Below are positions 1-8,421 of a stretch of 48,517 bases of DNA, piece by piece (within the stretch, counting starts at the first letter, position 1; each line of letters begins with the position of its first letter). Where the stretch lies: contig NZ_JAUSUG010000032.1 of NCBI RefSeq assembly GCF_030813435.1, positions 1 through 48,517 of the forward strand, written 5' to 3'. The notes beneath the pieces were generated by a model. It did not search any database and was not told the DNA's origin. It was given only the letters and a program-made list of their open reading frames with translations. Made by a program: the position numbers and the translations under genes. The stretch is from Evansella vedderi (GTDB lineage: Bacteria > Bacillota > Bacilli > Bacillales > Salisediminibacteriaceae).

Positions 1-359
1 TTGTCGTCCTTGTTTCTAAATGTATAATTTTCCCAAATGGACAGAATCACCTTTTTCTTTAGGCTTTGTCTTTTTGGCTCAAATTAAAGAAAAAACATTT
101 ACTGAATTTTTAGACTATATTTATGCAATGCTAGTGATGTAAATTATATCATTGTTTTCCCATTAAGGTATTTTTGATTTTGGCTCTTTTCACATAGATT
201 GCTCCTGCGATTACTCGTCGCTGGAGTCGCCGCCTTTCGCTACTCCAAGCTTCCATTAAAAAGCAACAAAGTTTACGAAAAATGCCTAATATAAAAGAGG
301 TATTCCAAAAAGTAGATTACCTACCTTTTGAAACACCCCCACGCAATTATTTTCCCTAT
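1..359. other. Gene-poor left edge with a dispersed-repeat copy
   Basis: I see no supportable gene here. A 40-codon open frame at 20-142 (+) has no ribosome binding site and no recognisable product. Positions about 201-300 hold one copy of the dispersed repeat described separately. No clear terminator for ypeB was found. Confidence 0.6.
201..300 (+). repeat. Dispersed repeat copy A (right half)
   Basis: The copy contains GCGATTACTCGTCGCTGGAG, then GTCGCCGCC, CTCCAAGCTT and a right end around AACAAAGTTTACGAAA. The same blocks recur at about 39095-39305, 38490-38575 (right end only), 48280-48392 and, in the opposite orientation, at 20404-20514 and 21275-21395. It is intergenic and has no coding capacity that I can support. 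Confidence 0.75.
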
Positions 360-1709
360 TTAGTTGTTACGGAATATTGGTTCAGGATTGTCCATTTTTT
401 CTACTTGCTCTTCTTTGCCATTTTCTGCATTAATAAAGATTCTGTACGTATCGTTTTTAATAACTCCATAAAATTCATGGCAAAGCACCTCTTCCTCTAA
501 TTGGTTCTTAATTACTGCTAGATGATGCTCCATTACCTCAAGATTAGGGTTTAAGAACTCTTTAGCTTCATCAACAGAAAGTTCTTGTGTAAACTCTTCT
601 CTATCATTGTGATTTTCTAAATAAGCGAAGGATTCGAATCCAATAACATCCCCTTCATCTAATGCCACTTCAACAACAATAGAATCGGAATAAATTCGAA
701 TATTGTCCATCACCCCTGCAAAATTAAAGACTCCAATATTATCGTACTGTCTGCTGTCTACCAATTGCATATTATCAAAACCATTTCGTTCAATAAAATC
801 TTTTGCATTTTCAGATGCATCGTAAAGGCTTATATTTTGCTTATCCACATCCCTTTCATTTAACATCCATACGGGGTGACCACCGATTTTTGTGATGTCC
901 ATTGTGATGTTAGTTCCGTGACTTCCATCAGGAATAGTAATGCTGTATGCTTCATAGTCTAAACCTTCTCCAGCCTCTGTAACTTCCGCATCGGTTACAC
1001 CATCAAGTTGTAAGAAATCTTGTGCTACATTTAATGCTTCATGTTCGTCGATCGGATCGCCAGTAAGGTTTTTAGCTATCGCTTCCGAACTTGTTGAAAG
1101 CTCAGACGACCCTGCCCCAAAATCAACCTCTTGGAAACCTTCCACCTTTTCATCGATAATATGGAATCCATTTACAATGGCATTATCTAATGGTTCTTCT
1201 TCCCATGCTAAATGCATTTCCACATCCATCCATCTTAATTGATCCCTTAGTACCATGGATTGGACCTTTCTCATCTCACTTTGAATTTCACCAGCTTGCT
1301 CGTACAGTTGTTCCAATGTTTCATATTCTTCATCAGTTAATGGCTCATTATCTAAATCCCTTATGGCATTTTTATAAGAGAAGTTTCCGATTTTATATAA
1401 ATATTCTTCCGTTTTACTAAAGGGCATTAAGGCTAATGGTAATTGACCTAGTTCATTCTGTGCTTCTGAAGTAATCCTCCATACCTCAGCTAATGACGGA
1501 GATAGCCTTTCCCTAGAATTCATTGCTAATGTAGACCCTAACTCATCATGTAACAAATCTAAATTGTAGGTTAATTCATGAAATGCCCTTTGATAATTAC
1601 CTTCCGCTTTTATAAGGATAGCATTTTTTTCTTGATGCTCAATATACCCCCAATACCCCGTTCCTATTATCCCTACTACTAAAAGAGCTATAATGATATT
1701 TCTGACCAT
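360..1709 (-). CDS. ypeB: Germination protein YpeB
   Basis: The 449-residue product matches the usual YpeB length of about 450. It opens with a short charged stretch and one hydrophobic segment (about residues 5-22) that would serve as an uncleaved signal anchor. The long N-terminal domain is followed by PepSY-like repeats in the C-terminal half. YpeB is known to be needed for SleB localisation and stability in the spore, where the pair degrades cortex during germination. It follows sleB by 18 bp on the same strand, the standard bicistron. The ATG at 1709 was chosen because GGGAGG lies 8 nt upstream; an in-frame GTG three codons earlier overlaps that site. Confidence 0.95.
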   Translation of the reverse strand: MVRNIIIALLVVGIIGTGYWGYIEHQEKNAILIKAEGNYQRAFHELTYNLDLLHDELGSTLAMNSRERLSPSLAEVWRITSEAQNELGQLPLALMPFSKTEEYLYKIGNFSYKNAIRDLDNEPLTDEEYETLEQLYEQAGEIQSEMRKVQSMVLRDQLRWMDVEMHLAWEEEPLDNAIVNGFHIIDEKVEGFQEVDFGAGSSELSTSSEAIAKNLTGDPIDEHEALNVAQDFLQLDGVTDAEVTEAGEGLDYEAYSITIPDGSHGTNITMDITKIGGHPVWMLNERDVDKQNISLYDASENAKDFIERNGFDNMQLVDSRQYDNIGVFNFAGVMDNIRIYSDSIVVEVALDEGDVIGFESFAYLENHNDREEFTQELSVDEAKEFLNPNLEVMEHHLAVIKNQLEEEVLCHEFYGVIKNDTYRIFINAENGKEEQVEKMDNPEPIFRNN

Positions 1710-1727
1710 TTTTAACACCTCCCACGT

Positions 1728-2840
1728 TTATTTTGCAAAAATGTGTTTTCCAATTTGCTTCGTTTGAGGCCTAGACCAAATCCATGACGAAGTTGCCGTC
1801 GCTGGATTAAAAAAGTATAAAGCATTTCCAGTTGGGTCTTGTCCATTTATTGCGTCCAATACAGCCTTTCTTGAAGTTTCATTTGGTTCCAACCAAATTT
1901 GTCCATCGGCAACAGCACAGAATGCACCTGGTTCGAATATAACGCCAGTTACAGTGTTAGGGAAAAGAGGACTGTTTACTCTGTTCAAAATGACTGCTGC
2001 TACTGCAACCTGTCCGACAAACGGTTCCCCTCTTGCCTCACCATTGACTGCCTGTGCCATTATTCTTATATCATTATCTGAAAAGCCATTTGGTACATTG
2101 ATTGCACTTTGTACATCTATATCGTCGTCTTGCTCAACAACCTCTTCCTCTTCTGGAACTGGAACTTCCGGTGTTTCTTGTGGAGCTTGCTCTGCAGGAG
2201 GGTCTTCCTGTGGTGCCTCCTCAGGTTGTTGCGGTGCTTGCTCAGGTGCTGGTTGTTCCTCTGCTGGCTGTTGAGGTTCCGGTTGTTCCTGTTCTACTTG
2301 ATCTGGCGTACCTTGTGGTGTACCTTCCTGAGGTGCTTGACCGGTATCTTGATCAGGTTGATCTTCAACTGGTGCCTTTTCAACTGTTCCACCTTGTTGA
2401 GCCCCCAAATCACCTTTCTTATCTCGGCTACCTTTTGGACCCTTTTGAATATCCAGTGGTGTTCCACCATAATAGGTAAATTTTCTTCCTTCTCGGATCA
2501 TTTGATGTACCCATTCTTTATCAAACTCTGTTGAACGCTCTAACATAGCTTTCGTATTCTCACCAACAAGACCTGTAACTTCCATACCGAATTCTTGCTG
2601 ATAGTTTCGAACAGCCCAATAAGTGCCCCATCCGAATACCCCATCAATATTGCCATCATAGAATCCAATCCATTGTAAACGAGCTTGAAGCTCAACTACA
2701 TCATCTCCGGTGGCACCTTTCTGAATAATTTGGTCAGAAAATGCTCCCGCAGGTTGTGGCATTAGCAAAAGCGTGACATAAATAAACATCGAGATTATGA
2801 TGCACAATCGCTTATTTGCTGCTTTCGTGCTGTTTCTCAT
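1728..2840 (-). CDS. sleB: Spore cortex-lytic enzyme SleB
   Basis: The 370-residue protein has a signal peptide (about residues 1-33), a peptidoglycan-binding repeat (about 38-103, with the DGxFGxxT-type motif seen as DGVFGWGT) and a long Pro/Glu/Gln-rich acidic linker (about 150-245). It ends in a SleB/CwlJ-type hydrolase domain (about 255-370), where NGEARGE contains the likely catalytic Glu268. SleB is a lytic transglycosylase acting on muramic-lactam cortex during germination. It is about 65 residues longer than the B. subtilis protein, almost all of it linker. GGAGGATGTCAC precedes the ATG. The partner ypeB follows immediately. Confidence 0.96.
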   Translation of the reverse strand: MRNSTKAANKRLCIIISMFIYVTLLLMPQPAGAFSDQIIQKGATGDDVVELQARLQWIGFYDGNIDGVFGWGTYWAVRNYQQEFGMEVTGLVGENTKAMLERSTEFDKEWVHQMIREGRKFTYYGGTPLDIQKGPKGSRDKKGDLGAQQGGTVEKAPVEDQPDQDTGQAPQEGTPQGTPDQVEQEQPEPQQPAEEQPAPEQAPQQPEEAPQEDPPAEQAPQETPEVPVPEEEEVVEQDDDIDVQSAINVPNGFSDNDIRIMAQAVNGEARGEPFVGQVAVAAVILNRVNSPLFPNTVTGVIFEPGAFCAVADGQIWLEPNETSRKAVLDAINGQDPTGNALYFFNPATATSSWIWSRPQTKQIGKHIFAK

Positions 2841-2959
2841 GTGACATCCTCCTCATTAGTTGCTCTGACATTCATTCACACTTCAATATTCAATATGGAT
2901 AGTTTTATCAAATGAAACCATTTTATGCAGATTTGTAAGAAAAGCACCTCGATTTACAC

Positions 2960-3060
2960 TGAGGACCAACGGGAAGTAACTCAAGTGAGCGTGATGCCTC
3001 TCTGAAGTAATGCTCGTCCCTGCGGTATCTTCAGCCATTACTTTTCCCGCTAGAGTCACC
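2960..3060. repeat. Imperfect inverted repeat upstream of sleB
   Basis: CGGGAAGTAA at 2970-2979 is mirrored by TTACTTTTCCCG at 3038-3049, and CTGAAG/CTTCAG form an inner pair. It lies between the small zinc-ribbon gene and sleB. It resembles the other hairpin elements of this window only loosely. No function can be assigned. Confidence 0.4.
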
Positions 3061-3082
3061 GCTACTACTTTGAGTATAAAAA

Positions 3083-3118
3083 AAGGTACCTCAAGTGCCT
3101 TTTAGGCATTGAGATACC
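3083..3118 (-). terminator. Terminator after the zinc-ribbon gene
   Basis: Read on the minus strand, GGTATCTCAATGCC pairs with GGCACTTGAGGTACC, with one bulge and one G.U pair, and is followed by a run of seven T. It starts just after the stop codon of the small gene at 3123. Confidence 0.75.
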
Positions 3119-3122
3119 CTCT

Positions 3123-3290
3123 TTATTCCAAGGAAACATCCACGTCCAATTTTTTTTCATTTCCACAAACACAGCGTTTAAACCCTGTATCAAAACCGCC
3201 ATTACTGTTTGGAGTGCCACGAAGAATATATTTCTCACCACATTCAGTACAACGAATAGTTACTTTATAACGTGGCTTAGTATCAGGCAA
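3123..3290 (-). CDS. Small putative zinc-ribbon protein
   Basis: This encodes about 55 residues with a CxxC pair (CTEC) and a CxC pair (CVC) about 24 residues apart, the layout of a small zinc ribbon. The rest is basic and polar, with no membrane segment. I do not recognise a named family. A TTG at 3290 is preferred because AAAGGAG lies 8 nt upstream. The ATG at 3311 lies upstream of that site, so it cannot use it. A second in-frame TTG at 3293 is also possible. The gene stands alone and has its own terminator. Coding status is supported by the cysteine pattern and ribosome binding site. Confidence 0.65.
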   Translation of the reverse strand: MPDTKPRYKVTIRCTECGEKYILRGTPNSNGGFDTGFKRCVCGNEKKLDVDVSLE

Positions 3291-3396
3291 CAAGATCACT
3301 CCTTTTCCCATATAAAAGTAAATGAATGTAATTTTAAAAGTTTCTTGTTTTTAAATATACAATGAACTATATTGGGAATCAAGAAAAGCAACAACT

Positions 3397-4065
3397 TCAG
3401 CTTGCGGCATCATAATAAACTGCTGCTTGCGTTTCATTAGCCTTCTTTACTTTTCTTAAACCTACTATCCAAAGACAAATCATAAAAGGAATTAAGAAAT
3501 ATAACCAATGATTTTGTGTTAATAAAATTAAATTATACAAACTATGAAGCAAAAATGGATATAGAAAAGAATATAATAAATACCGAACTTTTCTATGGGG
3601 ATAAAACTTTGCTTTTCCTAAATAGTATCCCATTACGACACCAAAAATGGCATGACTACTTACAGGAAATATAGCACGAAAAAAGGCTGTTTCAACACCG
3701 TTAGCTAATAAATATAAAACATTCTCAGCAGAAGCAAACCCTAACGCTACTGCTGATGCATAAACAATACCATCATAACGTTGGTTAAAATGTACATGAT
3801 GATAAACTGCCACCACTACAATAAACCACTTTAAAAATTCTTCGATCATGGCTGACTGTATTAGTGCTTCCATAAACAAGGTATTAACTAACCCTTCCTC
3901 ATTTAATGCAAATTGTATAAAAAGAATTGGAAATACTAGAATAGCCCCAAACAAATAGCACCTAATAACCATGTGTATCGGCTCTTGCTCAAAATCATCT
4001 TTTAAGTAAAAAAAACATAATAGCGCAATAGCTGGTGCAACAGCCGCCGTTAACAAAGATATCAT
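3397..4065 (-). CDS. prsW: Membrane protease PrsW (site-1 protease of anti-sigma RsiW)
   Basis: This is a polytopic membrane protein of about 222 residues, close to the usual 218. The PrsW signature is clear: IEEFLKW (Glu75, Glu76, Lys79), a second motif ASAENVLY (Glu114) and SSHAIFG (His138), all within or near membrane segments. In B. subtilis PrsW cuts RsiW to start activation of SigW under envelope stress. A start at 4065 aligns best with family N-termini (an APxxALL motif follows) and has AAGG about 11 nt upstream. An in-frame ATG at 4074 and a further 20 codons upstream are possible but lack a well-placed site. It follows ansA on the same strand. Confidence 0.9.
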   Translation of the reverse strand: MISLLTAAVAPAIALLCFFYLKDDFEQEPIHMVIRCYLFGAILVFPILFIQFALNEEGLVNTLFMEALIQSAMIEEFLKWFIVVVAVYHHVHFNQRYDGIVYASAVALGFASAENVLYLLANGVETAFFRAIFPVSSHAIFGVVMGYYLGKAKFYPHRKVRYLLYSFLYPFLLHSLYNLILLTQNHWLYFLIPFMICLWIVGLRKVKKANETQAAVYYDAAS

Positions 4066-4155
4066 AAGGCTCATCGCCTTTCCATTCAATATGAGTGATA
4101 CTTTAATAATAGGAAATCCCCAGTTATTTGGCAACTGTAATACTAAAATTGGAAA

Positions 4156-5121
4156 TTAATGATTAAAGCCTTTTTTTACATCCTCTTGGGCTCTAATTAA
4201 GGCAAGAAGTTTAATTCTTGCTTTTTTACTATCGAAATCTTTTCCCAGAATTACACCAGTTTGCGATAGATCGTATGCACTACCTAAATAATCATAGGTT
4301 GTATATACTTCTCCTTCTTCTGAAGCAGTAGTAATAACAATATAAATCCCCTCTTTTATGGCTCGATTTATAGCCGGCATCATTAGGGGAGAAACCTGTC
4401 CTCTACCAACACCTTCAATAACTATACCGTCAACCCCTGAATCGATACAGGCCTTAATCATCTTATCATCGGAATTTAGGTAGCATTTCACAATATCAAT
4501 GTTTGGGATAAATTCCAGTTTAGGAACATGCTTCACCTTTCGTATTGGCCGCTGATATAAGTGAAGTTTATCATTATCAATAATGCCTAGATAACCAAAC
4601 CCAAACACATTAAATCCTTGAATGTTGGAAGCATGTTCTTTTTTGACATATTGAGCTGCGAATACCCGTTCATTAAAAACTACTACTGTTCCAATATTCT
4701 TTAGTTGATCATCACATGCAGAATAAATGGCATGGCGTAAGTTTATAAAAGCATCACTCCCTAGTTGTTCTGGTGAACGTTGGGAACCGGTCACTACAAT
4801 AGGTCTTGGGTCGTCTATTGTTAAATCGAAGAAATAGGCAGATTCCTCTAAAGTGTCTGTCCCATGTGTAACCACAACTCCGTCAGTCAAATCATTATCA
4901 AATAATTCCTGTATTTTTATCCTGATTATATCTAGGTCTTGGAAGGTAATATGCATACTTGGCTTTTGGATCAAAGAAATAATATTTATGTCAATATCTT
5001 CAGGTAGATCCAGAATACCGTTTAACTCCTCACCACTCATAACACCAGAATTTAGTCGCCCTTCCTCATTATGCTTACTGGCAATCGTCCCACCTGTTGT
5101 AATAACAGACACTCTTTTCAT
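4156..5121 (-). CDS. ansA: L-asparaginase
   Basis: The 321-residue protein carries the two asparaginase threonine motifs: TTGGTIAS near the N-terminus (Thr12) and THGTDT (Thr88-Asp89). It converts asparagine to aspartate and ammonia. No signal peptide is seen, so it is probably cytoplasmic. The gene overlaps the end of bdr by 4 bp (ATGA-type coupling) and is followed by prsW, so bdr-ansA-prsW is a likely operon. In B. subtilis ansA lies elsewhere with ansB, so its place here is a local difference. It also belongs functionally beside gudB, which handles glutamate nitrogen. Confidence 0.92.
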   Translation of the reverse strand: MKRVSVITTGGTIASKHNEEGRLNSGVMSGEELNGILDLPEDIDINIISLIQKPSMHITFQDLDIIRIKIQELFDNDLTDGVVVTHGTDTLEESAYFFDLTIDDPRPIVVTGSQRSPEQLGSDAFINLRHAIYSACDDQLKNIGTVVVFNERVFAAQYVKKEHASNIQGFNVFGFGYLGIIDNDKLHLYQRPIRKVKHVPKLEFIPNIDIVKCYLNSDDKMIKACIDSGVDGIVIEGVGRGQVSPLMMPAINRAIKEGIYIVITTASEEGEVYTTYDYLGSAYDLSQTGVILGKDFDSKKARIKLLALIRAQEDVKKGFNH

Positions 5122-6107
5122 AATTCACTCTCCTTGCTTAAAACACTATTGGCAATTGACTCTCCATGTAATCGGCCGTTTTCAATAAAAATTTCATTCG
5201 CATTATTCCCAGCAGCTATTACTCCTGCTATATAAATACCTGGGACGTTCGTTTCCATCGTATCTTTAGAGAACAAAGGTCTCCCTGTTTCTTTATCTAC
5301 CTTTACTCCCATCTTTCTAAGGAAAGAGTGGTCTGGATGATAACCAGTCATAGCAAAAACAAAATCAGCCTTTGCTTCGAATGTTAACCCATCTTTTTCT
5401 ATTAGGAGTGAATCCCTTTTAATTTCTTTTACATTGGTTTTAAAATACATTTTTATTTTCCCATGTCTAATAAGCGAATCAAACTCCGGTAATATCCATG
5501 GTTTTACACTTGATGAGTATTCAGAGCCACGATAAAAAACAGTAACACGAGCCCCTGCTTTTTCTAATTCTAATGCGGCGTCAACTGCAGAATTTTTACC
5601 ACCAATAACTGCTACCTCTTGGTCAAAAAACGGATGGGCTTCTTTAAAATAATGAAAAACATGGTTTTGGTCTTCCCCTTTAATTCCTAGATAGTTGGGG
5701 GAATCATAATATCCAGTTGCTATAACAATATATTTTGCATTAAATACCTTTTCTACACCTGATTTAGTTTTGGAAGTAACAATAAACCCCTTTTGAGAGG
5801 ATTTTATTACTTGATTGACTTTCTCATATGCATTAATTCTTAATTTTTTTTCCTTTACCACTTCTCGATAATAAACAAGTGCCTCATTTCTTTTCGGTTT
5901 TCTCTCTGTACTATAAAATGGAATATTTCCTATTGCTAATTTTTCACTAGTACTAAAAAACTGTTGATGCGTTGGGTAATGATAAAGGGCATTAACAATA
6001 TTCCCTTTCTCAATAACTAATGGATTATATCCTTTATTTTTTAAAGCTATGGCTGCGGAAAGACCACAAGGTCCCGCCCCTACGACTATAACATCTTCCT
6101 CTTTCAT
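5118..6107 (-). CDS. bdr: Bacillithiol disulfide reductase (YpdA family)
   Basis: This is a 329-residue FAD/NAD(P)H-binding oxidoreductase. The first dinucleotide-binding motif is VGAGPCGLSAA, and its Cys14 is the residue regarded as the redox-active cysteine of YpdA/Bdr. The second Rossmann motif is VIGGKNSAVDAALEL near residue 170. The stretch NIVNALYHYPTHQQFFS is typical of the family. Bdr reduces bacillithiol disulfide with NADPH in the bacilliredoxin pathway. AGAGGTG sits upstream of the ATG. Its synteny beside gudB and prsW matches B. subtilis ypdA. Confidence 0.93.
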   Translation of the reverse strand: MKEEDVIVVGAGPCGLSAAIALKNKGYNPLVIEKGNIVNALYHYPTHQQFFSTSEKLAIGNIPFYSTERKPKRNEALVYYREVVKEKKLRINAYEKVNQVIKSSQKGFIVTSKTKSGVEKVFNAKYIVIATGYYDSPNYLGIKGEDQNHVFHYFKEAHPFFDQEVAVIGGKNSAVDAALELEKAGARVTVFYRGSEYSSSVKPWILPEFDSLIRHGKIKMYFKTNVKEIKRDSLLIEKDGLTFEAKADFVFAMTGYHPDHSFLRKMGVKVDKETGRPLFSKDTMETNVPGIYIAGVIAAGNNANEIFIENGRLHGESIANSVLSKESEL

Positions 6108-6143
6108 ACCTACACCTCTCTCTTACTTTAGCCTTTTAAAAGC

Positions 6144-6178
6144 TAAAAATCCCTCTCAATTCTCAGAAAGGGATTGTA
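6144..6178 (-). terminator. Terminator after gudB
   Basis: On the minus strand AATCCCTTTC pairs with GAGAGGGATT across an eight-base loop and is followed by TTTTTAG. It lies about 45 bp past the gudB stop codon. Confidence 0.75.
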
Positions 6179-6221
6179 AAAATGTCACTATTAGCTATTA
6201 TATTGTATTTTTTTGTTTTTG

Positions 6222-7511
6222 TTAAATCCAGCCACGGAATCTGCTGGCTTCTGCCATTTTCCTTACACCGACCATGTAAGCCGCTAAACGCATATCTACT
6301 CCCCTTGAGGAAGATACCCGATAAACATTTTCGAAAGAAGTGACCATTACTTTTTCCAAGCGTTCTTCCACCTCTTCTTCAGTCCAGTAAAAACCTTGAT
6401 TGTTTTGTACCCACTCGAAGTATGAAACTGTCACACCTCCAGCACTTGCCAGAACATCTGGAACAAGAAGAACACCTCGGTTACTTAATATTTCTGTTGC
6501 TTCAATAGTTGTTGGTCCATTTGCTGCTTCAACAATAATCTCCGCTTTAATTTTATCGGCATTGTTAACAGTAATTTGGTTTTCAATAGCTGCAGGAACT
6601 AATATGTCACAATCTAATTCTAAAAGCTCATCGTTTGAAATTGTATTTTTAAACAGCTTCGTAACGGTACCAAAACTATCTCTTCTATCTAATAAATAAT
6701 CAATATCTAAACCGTCGGGATCATGAAGTCCACCATATACATCTGATATTCCAACAACCTTTGCACCAGCATCATGCATAAATTTAGCTAAGAAACTCCC
6801 TGCATTTCCAAATCCTTGAATAACAATTCGAGCCCCTTCTAAATTTATCCCCTTTTTCTTTGCAGCCTCACGAATACAGATAGTAACACCTTTAGCTGTT
6901 GCTGATTCTCTTCCATGGGAACCTCCGAGAACAATTGGTTTCCCTGTAATGAATCCAGGAGAATCAAATTCCTTCATCCGACTATACTCATCCATCATCC
7001 ACGCCATAATTTGTGAATTAGTAAAAACATCTGGTGCAGGAATATCCTTTGTAGGGCCAACTATTTGGCTAATTGCTCGAACGTATCCTCGACTTAACCT
7101 TTCTAACTCTGGAAAAGACATTTCCCTGGGATCACAAACAATTCCACCTTTTCCCCCGCCGTACGGCAAGTCTACAATACCAGCCTTTAGACTCATCCAA
7201 ATTGACAGCGCTTTCACTTCTGTCTCAGTAACATCAGGGTGAAAGCGTACGCCCCCTTTTGTTGGACCGACTGCATCATTGTGCTGGGCACGATAACCAG
7301 TAAATATTTTAATAGATCCATCATCCATTCGAACAGGAATCCGAACAGTCATCATCCTTAATGGTTCTTTCATTAATTCATAAACCTCTTGGGGATAACC
7401 TAGACGATCCAACGCTCTCTTAATTACTGTTCTAGTAGAGGTTAGAACATCCTGCTTTTCTAGCGGTATATCTTCGGACGTTTCATTCTCCAATTTCTCG
7501 TTCCCTTTCAT
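6222..7511 (-). CDS. gudB: NAD-dependent glutamate dehydrogenase GudB
   Basis: The 429-residue product is the usual length for hexameric GudB/RocG. It has the substrate-binding lysine region GGVRFHP, the glycine-rich PYGGGKGGI with the catalytic lysine, and a Rossmann motif IQGFGNAGS. It oxidises glutamate to 2-oxoglutarate. The gene order mecB-gudB-bdr identifies it as gudB rather than rocG. The VKA codons that are duplicated in the inactive gudB of B. subtilis 168 occur only once here (TEVKALSI), so the enzyme should be active. The ATG at 7511 was chosen because GAGGTGA lies 7 nt upstream; 24 upstream in-frame codons lack a site. Confidence 0.95.
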   Translation of the reverse strand: MKGNEKLENETSEDIPLEKQDVLTSTRTVIKRALDRLGYPQEVYELMKEPLRMMTVRIPVRMDDGSIKIFTGYRAQHNDAVGPTKGGVRFHPDVTETEVKALSIWMSLKAGIVDLPYGGGKGGIVCDPREMSFPELERLSRGYVRAISQIVGPTKDIPAPDVFTNSQIMAWMMDEYSRMKEFDSPGFITGKPIVLGGSHGRESATAKGVTICIREAAKKKGINLEGARIVIQGFGNAGSFLAKFMHDAGAKVVGISDVYGGLHDPDGLDIDYLLDRRDSFGTVTKLFKNTISNDELLELDCDILVPAAIENQITVNNADKIKAEIIVEAANGPTTIEATEILSNRGVLLVPDVLASAGGVTVSYFEWVQNNQGFYWTEEEVEERLEKVMVTSFENVYRVSSSRGVDMRLAAYMVGVRKMAEASRFRGWI

Positions 7512-7696
7512 TACTTTCACCTCAACGTAATGTATCTTATCGTTACAATTATTACTATAAAGAAAGTAGACGTAATTTTCCACTGTTGTTTTATTTTTTT
7601 ACAAAAATTTTTTTTTTGCAATCTGACTTTATTGTACTGATTATGTTTCATTATAAGTTACGTTATGATAATCAAAGAACTTTATACAATTTTAAC

Positions 7697-7727
7697 AAAA
7701 AAAACTCCCTAGTCTTTAGGGAGCTTT
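7697..7727 (-). terminator. Terminator at the end of mecB
   Basis: CTCCCTA (7705-7711) pairs with TAGGGAG (7717-7723). On the minus strand this is followed by a T-run. It overlaps the mecB stop codon region and precedes the gudB promoter area. Confidence 0.8.
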
Positions 7728-8308
7728 TATGAAAAATAATTCTTTAATTGTTTCATTGCATTGTTTTCGATGATAACTTTTCCATATTCCTCTAATCGGT
7801 ATGCAGACACTGTTGCTGTTTCCCCATATTCAACAATTTTTGAAATAAAAGTGTCCACATCAAGAGGTGAGGCATCCATTTCGTGGAATGCTAAGATGTA
7901 CTCATCATTAAAATGATATAATTTCCCAGCGGTTATTCCAATTCTAGTGAATTCAAATGCTAGCTGAATCACATCTTCAATGTTATCAAATTTAAAAAGG
8001 AGATGGTCATTAACATCTAAAGTAATTTGCAATTCAATAAAAGAGTCATCAAAGGAATCTTCTATTTCATCCGTTATAGTAACAATAACAACCATGCCTT
8101 GAGATGGTAATGCAAATACTTCCACGATAACAGGCCCCTCTGCATCAAATCCTAACTCTACGCTTGCTTCGGATATCATATCTCGAAATAGATCGTGTAT
8201 TTTTGGAATATCCATCCATATTTCATCTTTTGAGATCCCACGTTCACGGAGATCATCAAAACTTAGGAATATTTTAATTTTATCTGATGCTAACCGCTCC
8301 AGGCGCAT
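7727..8308 (-). CDS. mecB: Adaptor protein MecB/YpbH (MecA paralogue)
   Basis: The 193-residue acidic protein opens with MRLERLASDKIKIFLSFDD, the characteristic start of the MecA/YpbH family. A weakly conserved acidic linker and a C-terminal half rich in Phe and Asp follow. The family delivers substrates to the ClpC unfoldase; YpbH is the second MecA-like adaptor of Bacillus. Its position upstream of gudB matches ypbH. GAGGAGGG precedes the ATG. It could be confused with MecA itself, but the genomic neighbourhood favours YpbH. Confidence 0.88.
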   Translation of the reverse strand: MRLERLASDKIKIFLSFDDLRERGISKDEIWMDIPKIHDLFRDMISEASVELGFDAEGPVIVEVFALPSQGMVVIVTITDEIEDSFDDSFIELQITLDVNDHLLFKFDNIEDVIQLAFEFTRIGITAGKLYHFNDEYILAFHEMDASPLDVDTFISKIVEYGETATVSAYRLEEYGKVIIENNAMKQLKNYFS

Positions 8309-8421
8309 GGTCGGCCCTCCTCAATCCGTGTTTGACAGGGAATATTATTATTTATCCCCAAAACGGAATGCTCTTTACTCATAAACTATGTATAGAGCAT
8401 GTTTTTGGTTCAACCGAATGC

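Noticed and set aside
20-142. Forty-codon open frame on the plus strand at the left edge
   Set aside because: It has no ribosome binding site, follows a stop closely, and the product matches nothing I recognise.
1954-2534. Several long plus-strand frames opposite sleB, rich in Leu/Val or Ser/Cys/Gly
   Set aside because: They mirror the repetitive Pro/Glu/Gln linker of SleB on the other strand and have no starts or motifs of their own.
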